Origin: Chelativorans xinjiangensis
GTDB lineage: Bacteria > Pseudomonadota > Alphaproteobacteria > Rhizobiales > Rhizobiaceae
Assembly: GCF_009812055.1 (NCBI RefSeq)
Contig: NZ_WQNH01000006.1
Location: 62,001-126,000, forward strand
Length of the DNA stretch: 64,000 nucleotides
Reading direction: 5' to 3'
Part shown: piece by piece, positions 43,801-51,041 of the stretch
How the letters are laid out: every line of letters starts with the position of its first letter
How positions within the stretch are numbered: the first letter of the stretch is position 1
The notes under the pieces: generated by a model
Database searches by the model: none
What the model was told of the DNA's origin: nothing
Seen by the model: the letters and a program-made list of their open reading frames with translations, nothing else
Position numbers and translations under genes: made by a program

Positions 43801-45825
43801 GACGTCGACTACAACGGCGACGTTTTCGATCGGGCGACCATCGAGCGCTGGCTGGAGCACTTCAACACCCTCGTCTCGGCCATCGCTGAGGATATGGGCC
43901 GCAAGGTCGTGGACCTTCCTCTGCTTTCCGACGATCAGGAGAACTGGCTCGTCAACGAGATCAACCAGACTGCCGCCGAGTATGAGCACGACCGCTTCGT
44001 CTTCGAGCTGTTCGCCCGCAAGGCCGGCGAACACCCCGATGCAATCGCCGCCGAGCACGACGGCGCGTCCATCACCTACGGCGCGCTCGAAGCCAGGAGC
44101 AACCAGCTCGCCCGGCATATTCAGGGCAGGCTCTTCATACCTGGCCAGCGCGTCGCCCTGGCGCTCGACCGGTCCATAGACATGCTCGTCGCCCTTCTGG
44201 CGATCATGAAGGCGGGCCACGCCTATGTGCCGCTCGACCCCGACCATCCCGAAGCGCGTCTGCGGCAGACGATGGAGGCCGCGGATATCTCGGCTCTCGT
44301 CTGCGGCAGCGAGGCGATTGCAAAGCTCGCCACCAAGAACACGTGCGTGATCCGCATGGATACCGAGCGCACGAAGATCGAGGCGCAGGACGCGGCTCCG
44401 CTGGACTTGCAGGTGGCAGACGCCGGCTCGGCCGCCTACATCATCTTCACCTCGGGCTCCACGGGTACGCCCAAGGGCGTCGAGGTGTCGCACCGCTCCC
44501 TGGTCAACTTCCTGACCTCCATGGCCAGGGAGCCCGGTTTTACGCCGCAAGACACGCTGCTTGCGGTAACCACCATCTCCTTCGATATCGCAGGCCTCGA
44601 GCTCTACCTGCCGCTGATCGTCGGGGGCAAGGTGGTCATCGCCGACCGTGCGCAGGTGCAGGACGGCTTCGCGCTCGTCGAACTCCTCAAGACGTGCGGC
44701 GCAACGGTCCTGCAGGCGACCCCGACGCTGTGGCAGATGCTTGTCGAGGCGGGCCTTTCAGACCAGCCGAAGCTCAAGATGTTGTGCGGCGGCGAGCCGC
44801 TGCCGAAGGAACTGGCCCGCGCGCTGCTGAAGATCGGTGGCGAATTGTGGAACATGTACGGCCCGACCGAGACGACCATCTGGTCATCGCTCGCCCGTGT
44901 CGAGGACGACGACAATCCGATCCACATCGGCCATCCCATCGCCAACACCCAGCTCTACATCCTCGACGGCAACGACCGCATCGCCCCGGTAGGCGTCGTT
45001 GGCGAGCTCTGTATCGGCGGCGACGGATTGGCGAACGGCTACTTCAACCGCCTGGACCTGACAGAGGCCGCTTTCCGGCCGGTCAGGATTGGCGGCAAGT
45101 TGCCCCGCCGGCTCTATAAGACCGGCGACGTCGGCAGGCGCCTTCCGGACGGAACGCTGCAACTGCTCGGCCGCCGCGACAACCAGATCAAGCTGCGCGG
45201 CTTCCGCATCGAGCTCGGCGACATCGAAGCGGTGATCGGCGGAAAGGACGGCATCCGTCAATGTGCCGTCGTCGCGGCCCAGAACAAGAACGGCGACCGC
45301 CAGCTCGTCTGCCACTTCGTGCCGGCGGATGGACCGGAGCCGTCGGCGGAAGAGCTTGCCTCCCATGCCAAAGCCCAGCTGCCAGGGCACATGGTGCCGA
45401 GCTTCTGGGTGGCTACCACCGAGCTTCCACGCACGGCGAATGGCAAACTCGACCGAAAGGCGCTTGAGAAGCTGGGCGTTCCGCAGCGCGAGGCCGCCCC
45501 TATCCGCGCCAAACCGCGCACGCCGATGGAAGAGAGACTGTCGCACATCTGGAAGGAAGTGCTGGAGATCGGCGAGATCGGCGTTGACGAAAACCTCTAC
45601 GCGCTGGGCGCGGATTCCTTGAGCATCTTCCGTATCGCCGCACGCATGTTGGATGCCGGCCTGCCGCTCGAAGCCAAGCATCTCCTGCGCCACCCGACCA
45701 TTTCGGAGCTGGCGAGCTACGCCGAGGAGCAGGACGAAGCGCCGATCAACGGGACGGCGCCGCACATTCCCTCGCTGCGAGAATTCCGGAACGGCGCACG
45801 GCGCGGAATGGAGAGGCCCTCATGA
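37828..45825 (+). CDS. Hybrid PKS-NRPS: KS-AT-ACP-aminotransferase-C-A-PCP
   Basis: The 2665-aa enzyme has the following domains. KS about 15-445 with Cys194, His330 and His369. AT about 545-850 with G-H-S-V-G-E (Ser640) and H-A-F-H at 736-739, the malonyl-CoA signature. ACP with Ser975. A Gln-rich linker at about 1055-1080. A class III PLP aminotransferase about 1170-1580 (Asp1389, Lys1417). A condensation domain with intact H-H-I-V-C-D-G (1735-1741). An A domain about 2055-2545. PCP with Ser2597. There is no ketoreductase, so the beta-keto intermediate should be transaminated directly to a beta-amino acid, as in mycosubtilin/iturin synthases. The A-domain specificity residues read D-I-L-Q-L-G-M-I-W-K, one change from the glycine code D-I-L-Q-L-G-L-I-W-K. 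It is ATGA-coupled on both sides. Confidence 0.93.
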   Translation: MNETSPQAEALAGEGIGSVAIIGMSGRFPGAPSIDALWELIAQGRHAFAHFPPEEIEDAFGDDVRTAKDYVPARPHLDDVELFDAEFFGMYPREAALLDPQFRVFTEICWEAIEGAGYDPYACPGQVGVFAGSALATYLINNVLSDREKAEAFTSNYQIGMFSELIGSINDTLATRVAYKLNLRGPAFTIQSACSTSLLAVAQACQNLLTYGCDMALAGGVSITFPQKRGYIYQEGGMASPDGFCRPFDADAAGTVFGSGAGVVLLKRLDDAMRDGDHIHAVILGYGVNNDGSDKVGYTAPSVAGQAEAIATAYASAGIAPSTIGYVECHGTATPLGDPIEFAGLRKAFGDVSTRSTCALGSVKGNFGHLDAAAGVAGLIKAALVLRSAKIPPMANFSTPNPRIDLDDSPFYIPRALCEWPADGPRRRAGVSSFGVGGTNVHLVLEEAPPAPSPGEEGGKANYIIPLSARSEESLAAMRRNLAEALRRNPGISLPAAAYTLQNGRHHFAHRTAVIAANVEEAAAGLENERPLAGTAEETPPPVIFMFPGQGAQYVGMGGALYDSEPEFARWIDHGAGLLEARTGIDLRKFICHAGDPTDEMSAALRDTKIAQPALYLIEYATARLWMSRGLVPAAMIGHSVGEFVAATLANVMSFDDGLLLVANRGRLMQKQPQGAMVSVRAEADTVRAHLDEGVEIAAVNAPRLCVISGTFEAVDAACARLQEADIAFSRLHTSHAFHSAMMDKAAAALRKETGRLAYGTATIPYVSCTTGDWQTDALGTSPDYWAQHCRDAVRFADGLATACRDRRPVLLEVGPGRTLSVFAAQTINRGDLAAVVQSLPEHDRASAAPATFAEAHARLWISGCDLDWPQLPTSAQRRLPLPTYAFQRQKHWIEAPRPHRQVSITAEATAPQANAPQPAPEYGNDTMNAVTQVPSENRIERLETALLALLAEMSGEELAADAIGATFLELGFDSLFIGQFAQKIEKQYKVKLSFRELLSSIPTVSALARHLDAELPPDALQPATAPAAQAPVPAIQAPMVPTTTPSTSAVGGLDGLFQSQLQMMQQLFAQQLQAAQALGATVPSPSPTPQQTSPQSTIFAKPPATEEAKPAEAETGSGRPRLYRPGMRISEGELTPQKREFIAELAERYAAKNAKSKAFTDANRRRLADPRAASGFRAEWKEIVFPVVSDRSKGSRIWDIDGNEYIDLVNGMGQTAFGHAPDFVVKAMIDQVNSGFAIGPQTPLAGEVAELIGEMTGHERVTFCNTGSEAVMAAMRVARTVTGREKVVVFGNDYHGQFDEVLVKGRSRSGAPTALPIAAGIPPTSLSNMTVLTYGAPESLDWIRANAEDIAAVIIEPVQSRHPELRPVEFVRELRRIATEGEFALVFDEVVTGFRVHPGGMQAVWGIRGDMATYGKVLGGGMPIGVLAGDSRFMDALDGGHWAYGDDSVPMVAPTFFAGTFVRHPVTLAAAKAVLQHIKGEGQALYGRVADRTQLLVEELNADLARRGIAGTVNGYASWFVTDFGSLDPLGALFYPHTRMQGIHVQDGYPCFLTTVHTEEDFQRISDVFRNSLDALQAAGILAPSEGKTLTAASMPTAGETVTSAELTEAQKEIWLAAQAGDEASCSFNESFNLTLEGILNKEAFRRALDLVAERHDALHIRFSRAGDRLEIIPDFRIGMKFKDCAEDPDPEAALEEVVAEEAYTPFDLVAGPLARTQLVRLAADRHVLVFTAHHIVCDGWSTNVIVEELAAAYSAFASNREPNLPPALSFAAYAGNLAKVETNPATEDFWLKQFETIPELAELPTDRPRPERRTFAGGTCTAHIEKEAYKRLKKAGAKNGATMFSTLLAALQVMIARLSGSTDIVIAVPSAGQSLLGDQTLVGHCVNLLPLRQAVDAGVSFEKHLRATQQGVLQAFEHQDYTYGTMVRKLGLKRDPSRLPLTEIQFNLERTARNAGFEGLSAQIAPNPKAFSNFDMFLNMIESEDGIRIDVDYNGDVFDRATIERWLEHFNTLVSAIAEDMGRKVVDLPLLSDDQENWLVNEINQTAAEYEHDRFVFELFARKAGEHPDAIAAEHDGASITYGALEARSNQLARHIQGRLFIPGQRVALALDRSIDMLVALLAIMKAGHAYVPLDPDHPEARLRQTMEAADISALVCGSEAIAKLATKNTCVIRMDTERTKIEAQDAAPLDLQVADAGSAAYIIFTSGSTGTPKGVEVSHRSLVNFLTSMAREPGFTPQDTLLAVTTISFDIAGLELYLPLIVGGKVVIADRAQVQDGFALVELLKTCGATVLQATPTLWQMLVEAGLSDQPKLKMLCGGEPLPKELARALLKIGGELWNMYGPTETTIWSSLARVEDDDNPIHIGHPIANTQLYILDGNDRIAPVGVVGELCIGGDGLANGYFNRLDLTEAAFRPVRIGGKLPRRLYKTGDVGRRLPDGTLQLLGRRDNQIKLRGFRIELGDIEAVIGGKDGIRQCAVVAAQNKNGDRQLVCHFVPADGPEPSAEELASHAKAQLPGHMVPSFWVATTELPRTANGKLDRKALEKLGVPQREAAPIRAKPRTPMEERLSHIWKEVLEIGEIGVDENLYALGADSLSIFRIAARMLDAGLPLEAKHLLRHPTISELASYAEEQDEAPINGTAPHIPSLREFRNGARRGMERPS

Positions 45826-48614
45826 ACAAAATGGACCCTGCCGCGACGTTCTCCGATGGGCGTCATGCCGTCGTCGCCGAGTTCCCTTGCACGCAGACGC
45901 AGCTGCGCTGCTGGTTTCTCGACCAACTCAGCCCCGGCAACCCGGCGCTCAACGTCGCCGTGCGCTGGGAAATCCGCGGCACCTTCAAGATCGCCAGCAT
46001 AGAGGCTGCCTTCCGGCAAATCGTCGACCGGCACGAAATCCTGCGTACCCGGTTTATGGACGTCTCCGGTCAGCCGGTCCAGCAGGTGGTCGACAAGGTC
46101 GATTTCAAGATGTCGGTGATCGACCTCAGGAACGTGCCGGCCGACCAGCGCGACGAGCGCATCCAGTCTATCAGCCGCGAGACGGCGAGTGCGCCGTTCG
46201 ACCTGCGGGAGCCCGGGCTTTTCCGCGTCACCTTCCTGATGGTGGAGAATGATCGCGGCTTCATCCTCATCACCGCTCACCAGACCTGCTTCGATGGCTG
46301 GTCGATCCGCGTGCTCGGCCGCGAGGTGGGGGAGATCGCCTCGGCGATCGACGCCGACCGGAGCCCCAGTCTACCGGACTTACCCTTGCAATATGGCGAC
46401 TTTGCCCTGTGGCAGGACGAGTACCGCCGCAGCTACGGCTTCGAAGCCGAGAAGACGTACTGGCGCCGGCAACTGGCGGACGCTCCCTATTTCGAAGTCC
46501 CTCCCGACCGCCCACGCGGGCACACAAAGACCAGCCGCGGCGAGATCCTGTCGGCGGCGATGCCGCTCGAATTCGGCGAGCGCATCGACAAGGCCGCCCG
46601 CGCCCATCAGGTTTCTCTCTTCAGCTACGGCGCCGCCGTCATCAGTGCCGCATTGGCCCGGCTCACCGGCGAACGGCAAATCCTGTTCGGAACGCAGATC
46701 GCCGGGCGCGACGAGGTGGACCTTGAAAACCTCATCGGCGTCTTCATCAACAACCTCGTGCTGCGCTTCGATGCAGCGGACGACCTGTCCTTTGCCGAGC
46801 ATATCCGCCGCGCCAGCGAGACGGTCGCCGCCGCCCTCAATCACCAGAAGATGCCGTTCAACAATCTGGTCGAACTCCTAAACCCGGTGCGGGACCCGTC
46901 GCGCAATCCGCTGGTCTCAATCAATTTCAACCAGCAAAAGGCGTTCCTGGAGAATGCGCGCTACGGCGCGTTCGAACTTATCAGCGCTCCCTCCCAGTCG
47001 CCCGGCGTGATCTACGACCTGAACTTCATCATGATCGGCCGACCGAACGGTTGGCGCATGTCGGTCGAGTACAATACCGACCTCTTCGACGCGGGCACTG
47101 CGCAAGAGTTGCTGCGTCTCTGGCAGGATACCTACGAGCACGCCCTGGCGGATCCGGCCGCCACACTCGGCTTGCCGGGTGTGGCTATCCGTCGGCGGGC
47201 TCCCGACGAGCCGGCTTCGGGCAGCCCCACGCACCTCGAGAAAGTCCTGGCGGAGCATCCTTACGTTGCCGAGGCCGTTGCAATCGGTGCCGGCACATCG
47301 GCAACCGGCCGCCCCTACGGGTTCGTCGTGCCTTCTCCGACACTTGCCCATCCCGTCGAAGCGCTTCCCGAACGCCTGATGGAGTATCTGTCTACGCGCA
47401 TCGAGGCGAGGGACATGCCGGATGGCATCAGCGTTCTGCTCGCGCTTCCGCGCACGGCCGCGGGCGGCGTAGACCGGCAAGCGCTGCAAGCCCCCTCCCC
47501 TTTGCAGGCGAAGGAGCGTCCCGTGGCCGCGCCGACGCCGGCAGGCGGACGTCCCGCAACTGGCAAGGAGCGCCAGCTTGCGGAAATATGGGCGGATGTG
47601 CTCGGCGTGGACAAGGTGGAGGGCTCCGACGATTTCTTCGCCCTCGGCGGTCACTCGCTGCTTGCCCTGCGCATGTTGTCGGCAATGAGGGAGACGTTCG
47701 GCGTCGCACCGGATCTCGCCCTCCTCTTCAGGGCGCCCACCCTCACCGCTTTCTCCCGCGAAGCCTTTGGCGAGGACGCGCCGGTGCCCGCAAGCCCCGA
47801 ACCGGCTACCATGCGGCGATCGGCCTATTGGGAGACGTCGCTCTACAGAGAAGGCAACGGCGCGTGTACCCTCTACACGCTGAATCACCCGTTCCTCTAC
47901 TACCGCATGGCCAACGAGCTTGCCGAGGGGACGGCGGTGGTGAACCTCCACATGTTCGGCGCCGAGATCGACGACGCGCTTCGCGGGTTGCCGATGGAGC
48001 AGATCGTGGCCGATGCGATCGCCGCAATGGACCTTCGTCCCGATTCCGGCCCGGTCGCCGTGGTCGGGCTGTGCGTGAACGGCATCCTGGCGATCGAGTT
48101 GGCAAGGCAGCTCCGCCGCCTCGGCCACCGCACTCAGTTCGTGGCCGTCATCGATAGCTGGGCGCCCGGCTATTTCCGCTCGCTCCCCCGCTTGAGACAG
48201 CTCCGCTGGACCATGGAAAAGCGCGCCAAGCGGCTCCTCTATTTCACCGGCAAGCTCATCGGCGGCAGGATACGGCTGATCGACTACCTGAAGGAATTCA
48301 ACGTCACGCTGAAGCTCCTTGGTGCGAAAGGGGCGCCGAGCAAGGAGGAGCGGCAGAACGAGCTCGTCACGGACCTGCTGGTCGAGGCTTCCCGCAGCTA
48401 CCGCCCGCGGCCGATCACAGGCGAAGATGTCCTTTTGTTCCGCAGCCAGGCAAACCACAAGCGCGCGAAAAAGCTCCTGTTCGGATGGCGCGGTTTCATC
48501 CGCGACGATACGCCGGCTTTCGATCTCAATGGATGGCACGAGGATTCGCTCAGCAGCACTGGCATCAGCAAGCTGTCTTCGATCCTGTCGAAGCGGCTGA
48601 ACGTGGGGGGCTGA
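45822..48614 (+). CDS. NRPS termination protein: C domain, adenylation remnant, PCP, thioesterase
   Basis: The 930-aa protein has a condensation-like domain at about 20-445 whose catalytic H-H-x-x-x-D-G reads H-Q-T-C-F-D-G (153-159); the second, catalytic His is Gln154. Residues about 470-556 match only the small C-terminal subdomain of an adenylation domain. The final catalytic motif reads A-G-G-V-D-R instead of N-G-K-V-D-R, so the Lys is also lost. A PCP (L-G-G-H-S, Ser612) follows. The thioesterase at about 680-930 has nucleophile motif G-L-C-V-N-G (749-754) with Cys751 in place of Ser, and a likely catalytic His in G-W-H-E-D near the end. It probably receives the peptide from the hybrid enzyme and releases it. 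It is ATGA-coupled upstream. Confidence 0.9.
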   Translation: MNKMDPAATFSDGRHAVVAEFPCTQTQLRCWFLDQLSPGNPALNVAVRWEIRGTFKIASIEAAFRQIVDRHEILRTRFMDVSGQPVQQVVDKVDFKMSVIDLRNVPADQRDERIQSISRETASAPFDLREPGLFRVTFLMVENDRGFILITAHQTCFDGWSIRVLGREVGEIASAIDADRSPSLPDLPLQYGDFALWQDEYRRSYGFEAEKTYWRRQLADAPYFEVPPDRPRGHTKTSRGEILSAAMPLEFGERIDKAARAHQVSLFSYGAAVISAALARLTGERQILFGTQIAGRDEVDLENLIGVFINNLVLRFDAADDLSFAEHIRRASETVAAALNHQKMPFNNLVELLNPVRDPSRNPLVSINFNQQKAFLENARYGAFELISAPSQSPGVIYDLNFIMIGRPNGWRMSVEYNTDLFDAGTAQELLRLWQDTYEHALADPAATLGLPGVAIRRRAPDEPASGSPTHLEKVLAEHPYVAEAVAIGAGTSATGRPYGFVVPSPTLAHPVEALPERLMEYLSTRIEARDMPDGISVLLALPRTAAGGVDRQALQAPSPLQAKERPVAAPTPAGGRPATGKERQLAEIWADVLGVDKVEGSDDFFALGGHSLLALRMLSAMRETFGVAPDLALLFRAPTLTAFSREAFGEDAPVPASPEPATMRRSAYWETSLYREGNGACTLYTLNHPFLYYRMANELAEGTAVVNLHMFGAEIDDALRGLPMEQIVADAIAAMDLRPDSGPVAVVGLCVNGILAIELARQLRRLGHRTQFVAVIDSWAPGYFRSLPRLRQLRWTMEKRAKRLLYFTGKLIGGRIRLIDYLKEFNVTLKLLGAKGAPSKEERQNELVTDLLVEASRSYRPRPITGEDVLLFRSQANHKRAKKLLFGWRGFIRDDTPAFDLNGWHEDSLSSTGISKLSSILSKRLNVGG

Positions 48615-48615
48615 C

Positions 48616-50265
48616 TTGCGCTTCAATGGCAAGGCCTATGTTCAGCCGGTCCTGGAGTGGACGGGCAAAAGCAACCGGCCTCCCCTTCGCATCGGCATCC
48701 TTGTCGGTAGCGAAGAGGGTTTCGAAAACTGGGAGCTGCAGCTTTTCGACCGGCTGTTTGCCGACCCGCGCTTTGATCTCAAGGCCGTGTTGATACACCC
48801 GGGCGGTTACGGCCAACACTGCACGACGCCCCTTTTCGACCTCGTCGCAAAGGTCGACCGCCTGCTGTTTGCTCGCCAGCCTGCCTATCGTCCGAGTTAT
48901 TTCGAAGACATCCGCCGGCGGACCGAGTTCATCCACCTTGGCGAAGCGGGTTCTGGCCCCACGATCGGATCGCCGGCCCTGGAAGACCTGCGCCTCGATC
49001 TTGTCCTCCGCACGGTCCCCCGGGGGCTCCCAGACGCCTTCGTCGCCACGCTCCCATACGGAGAATGGGCGTTGACGTTCGCCGATCTTAAATCCCGTAC
49101 CGCGGACTGGTGCAGCTTTGCCGAGGTCAGCGCCGGTGCGCCAACGGTGCAAATAGGGCTCAACGTCAATCATGGCGGAGGAGGCCCCGTTGAACAAATC
49201 GCCTCGGCCGCCTTCAACCCAAAATTCAGCGCGGCCAGAAATTCGGCTTTCCTTAAGGAAAAGGCCGTGATCCTGCTCATGAGAGAGCTGCGGCGGCTGG
49301 CCGATACCGGAAGCCTCACATCTGGGCACGACACGGCTTCGGCTCGGCCCGCCGGCCCGCCAGGCACGGCAGAGGTCGCGCGCTATGCCCTCGGACTGGT
49401 ACGCGCGGCGGCCGCACGCGCGGCGAAGGAGCTACGGAGAAAAGCGGGCGTGGAGACGGCCGTCTGGACGCTCTATAGCGGCGCCGGCTCCGTCGAGCAT
49501 TTCGATCCGCATCTTGCCGTCGAACTTCCGCCCGCAAAAGACTCGATCAAGGCCGACCCCTTTCTCTTCAGGCATGGCGACGACTTTTATGTCTTCTACG
49601 AGAACTATGCGGTCGGCGACCGCAAAGCCCATATCGCCGTCGGCAGGCTGAGGGGCGATGGGATAGAGCCGCTCGGTCCGGCGATAGAGAGTGCCAGCCA
49701 CCTCTCCTTCCCCTTCGTATTCCGCAACGGCAAGGGCATTTTCATGATGCCGGAAACGCATCAGGAAAAACGCATCGAGATCTGGCGCTGCACCGGCTTT
49801 CCCTTGAAATGGGAGCTCTATGCAACCGCGCTCGACGGCTACTCGGCCGCCGACAGCACCCTTTTCCGGCACAAAGGCAAATGGTGGCTCCTGTCCAATC
49901 TGTCCGACCACCACGCATACGAGGATCATTGCAGCGAACTCCACGCATTCGAGGTCGACGGGCCCAAATTGTCGCGCATCGTCCCGCATGCGCGCAATCC
50001 TGTGGTCATCGGCAGCACCGTCGCGCGCAATGCCGGCAGGGTCTTCGCCCGCCATGGCCGCCTGTTCCGGCCGTCGCAGAACAACGCCTACGGCATTTAT
50101 GGCTATGGCCTCAATATCATGGAGATCCAGGAGCTGAGCCGCGAGGCCTATCGCGAGAGATGCATCAGGACGATCGTTCCCGACTTCAAGCCCGGCCTCG
50201 CCGGCTGCCACCATTTCGATGCCGCCGGCGGCCGCTACATCCTCGATGCGCGGTTGAACAGCTGA
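48616..50265 (+). CDS. Beta-propeller protein of the GINT1-N/GH43-like type, putative glycosyltransferase
   Basis: In this 549-aa two-part protein, residues about 20-225 resemble a formyltransferase/GT-like N-domain (R-I-G-I-L-V-G-S-E-E-G-F-E-N-W-E-L). Residues about 295-545 form a five-bladed-propeller-like domain with D-P-F-L-F, H-L-S-F-P-F-V-F, P-E-T, W-E-L-Y-A and A-D-S-T-L-F-R-H motifs. These resemble the N-terminal domain of plant glucosamine inositolphosphorylceramide transferase found in many bacterial polysaccharide loci. It starts one base after the NRPS stop with a TTG codon behind a G-rich ribosome site. The end overlaps the opposing PPTase gene by 31 bp. The exact reaction is unknown; sugar transfer to the peptide or the EPS is an inference. 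Confidence 0.75.
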   Translation: MRFNGKAYVQPVLEWTGKSNRPPLRIGILVGSEEGFENWELQLFDRLFADPRFDLKAVLIHPGGYGQHCTTPLFDLVAKVDRLLFARQPAYRPSYFEDIRRRTEFIHLGEAGSGPTIGSPALEDLRLDLVLRTVPRGLPDAFVATLPYGEWALTFADLKSRTADWCSFAEVSAGAPTVQIGLNVNHGGGGPVEQIASAAFNPKFSAARNSAFLKEKAVILLMRELRRLADTGSLTSGHDTASARPAGPPGTAEVARYALGLVRAAAARAAKELRRKAGVETAVWTLYSGAGSVEHFDPHLAVELPPAKDSIKADPFLFRHGDDFYVFYENYAVGDRKAHIAVGRLRGDGIEPLGPAIESASHLSFPFVFRNGKGIFMMPETHQEKRIEIWRCTGFPLKWELYATALDGYSAADSTLFRHKGKWWLLSNLSDHHAYEDHCSELHAFEVDGPKLSRIVPHARNPVVIGSTVARNAGRVFARHGRLFRPSQNNAYGIYGYGLNIMEIQELSREAYRERCIRTIVPDFKPGLAGCHHFDAAGGRYILDARLNS

Positions 50266-51041
50266 TTGTTGGACGAGGCTCGCCGAACAGGCGCCGCAAG
50301 CGGCATTTCCTCCCGCATATCTTTCGCCGTTTCATCCGACCGATAACGCAGCGAGATATCGTTGCCGGCCGTCAGAGCCGCCATCGCACCCACGAAGCCT
50401 GCCGGCAGGGCCAGGTTGAGAAGCCGCCACTGCGCTGGCGCTTCAGGATCCCCTTCGAGCCGCAGCAGCTTCGGCTCGCCAACGGAATCGATCGACACGT
50501 CGAAGGCCTCGAGCGGCAGGGAAAGCCCCGCCCCGTGCGCCTTCACGAATGCCTCCTTGCGCGTCCAGCACCGGTAGAAGGCTTCGAGATAGCCGTCCGG
50601 CGGTACGTTGCGCAGCGTCAGGCGTTCGCCGGGCGAGAAGAAGTGGCCCGCCACGTCCTCCCTGAGCGGCACGATCTTCTCGATGTCGATGCCGACATGA
50701 TACCTGTCCGACACCGCCAGGACCGCCATGCCGCCGGTATGGCTGAGATTGAAATGCAGCGGCGGCCGCGATGCCGCCAGGCGCGGCTTCCCGAACGCGT
50801 TGCAAGCGAAGGAGAGGCGCCTGGCCGGCACGCCCAGATAACGGCCGATGATCTCGCGCAGCTTGCCTCGCCCGACTATGAAGCGCAGGCGATCGCGCTC
50901 GTGCACGAAGCGCGAGGCGCGTGCGAACTCTCCATCGCTGAGCGCGGTCACGTAACGCGGCAGGTCGTCCATCCCGACGTCGAGCGGCCAGCGCCAGATG
51001 TCGACGACATCGGGGCCGATGGTAAGGGGTCTATACCGCAT
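50235..51041 (-). CDS. 4'-phosphopantetheinyl transferase (Sfp type)
   Basis: This protein of about 268 aa activates carrier domains by moving phosphopantetheine from CoA onto their serine. Family motifs are H-F-N-L-S-H-T-G-G-M (about 97-106), the Mg-binding G-I-D-I-E-K-I near 118, and W-T-R-K-E-A-F-V-K-A-H-G-A-G-L near 156. It presumably serves the four carrier domains of the neighbouring NRPS/PKS. ATG 51041 begins the conserved N-terminus; the start lies inside the end of the aminotransferase gene (11-bp overlap), so the pair is coupled. A 25-residue tail after the catalytic domain is not conserved in the family as far as I know. Confidence 0.92.
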   Translation of the reverse strand: MRYRPLTIGPDVVDIWRWPLDVGMDDLPRYVTALSDGEFARASRFVHERDRLRFIVGRGKLREIIGRYLGVPARRLSFACNAFGKPRLAASRPPLHFNLSHTGGMAVLAVSDRYHVGIDIEKIVPLREDVAGHFFSPGERLTLRNVPPDGYLEAFYRCWTRKEAFVKAHGAGLSLPLEAFDVSIDSVGEPKLLRLEGDPEAPAQWRLLNLALPAGFVGAMAALTAGNDISLRYRSDETAKDMREEMPLAAPVRRASSNNQLFNRASRM

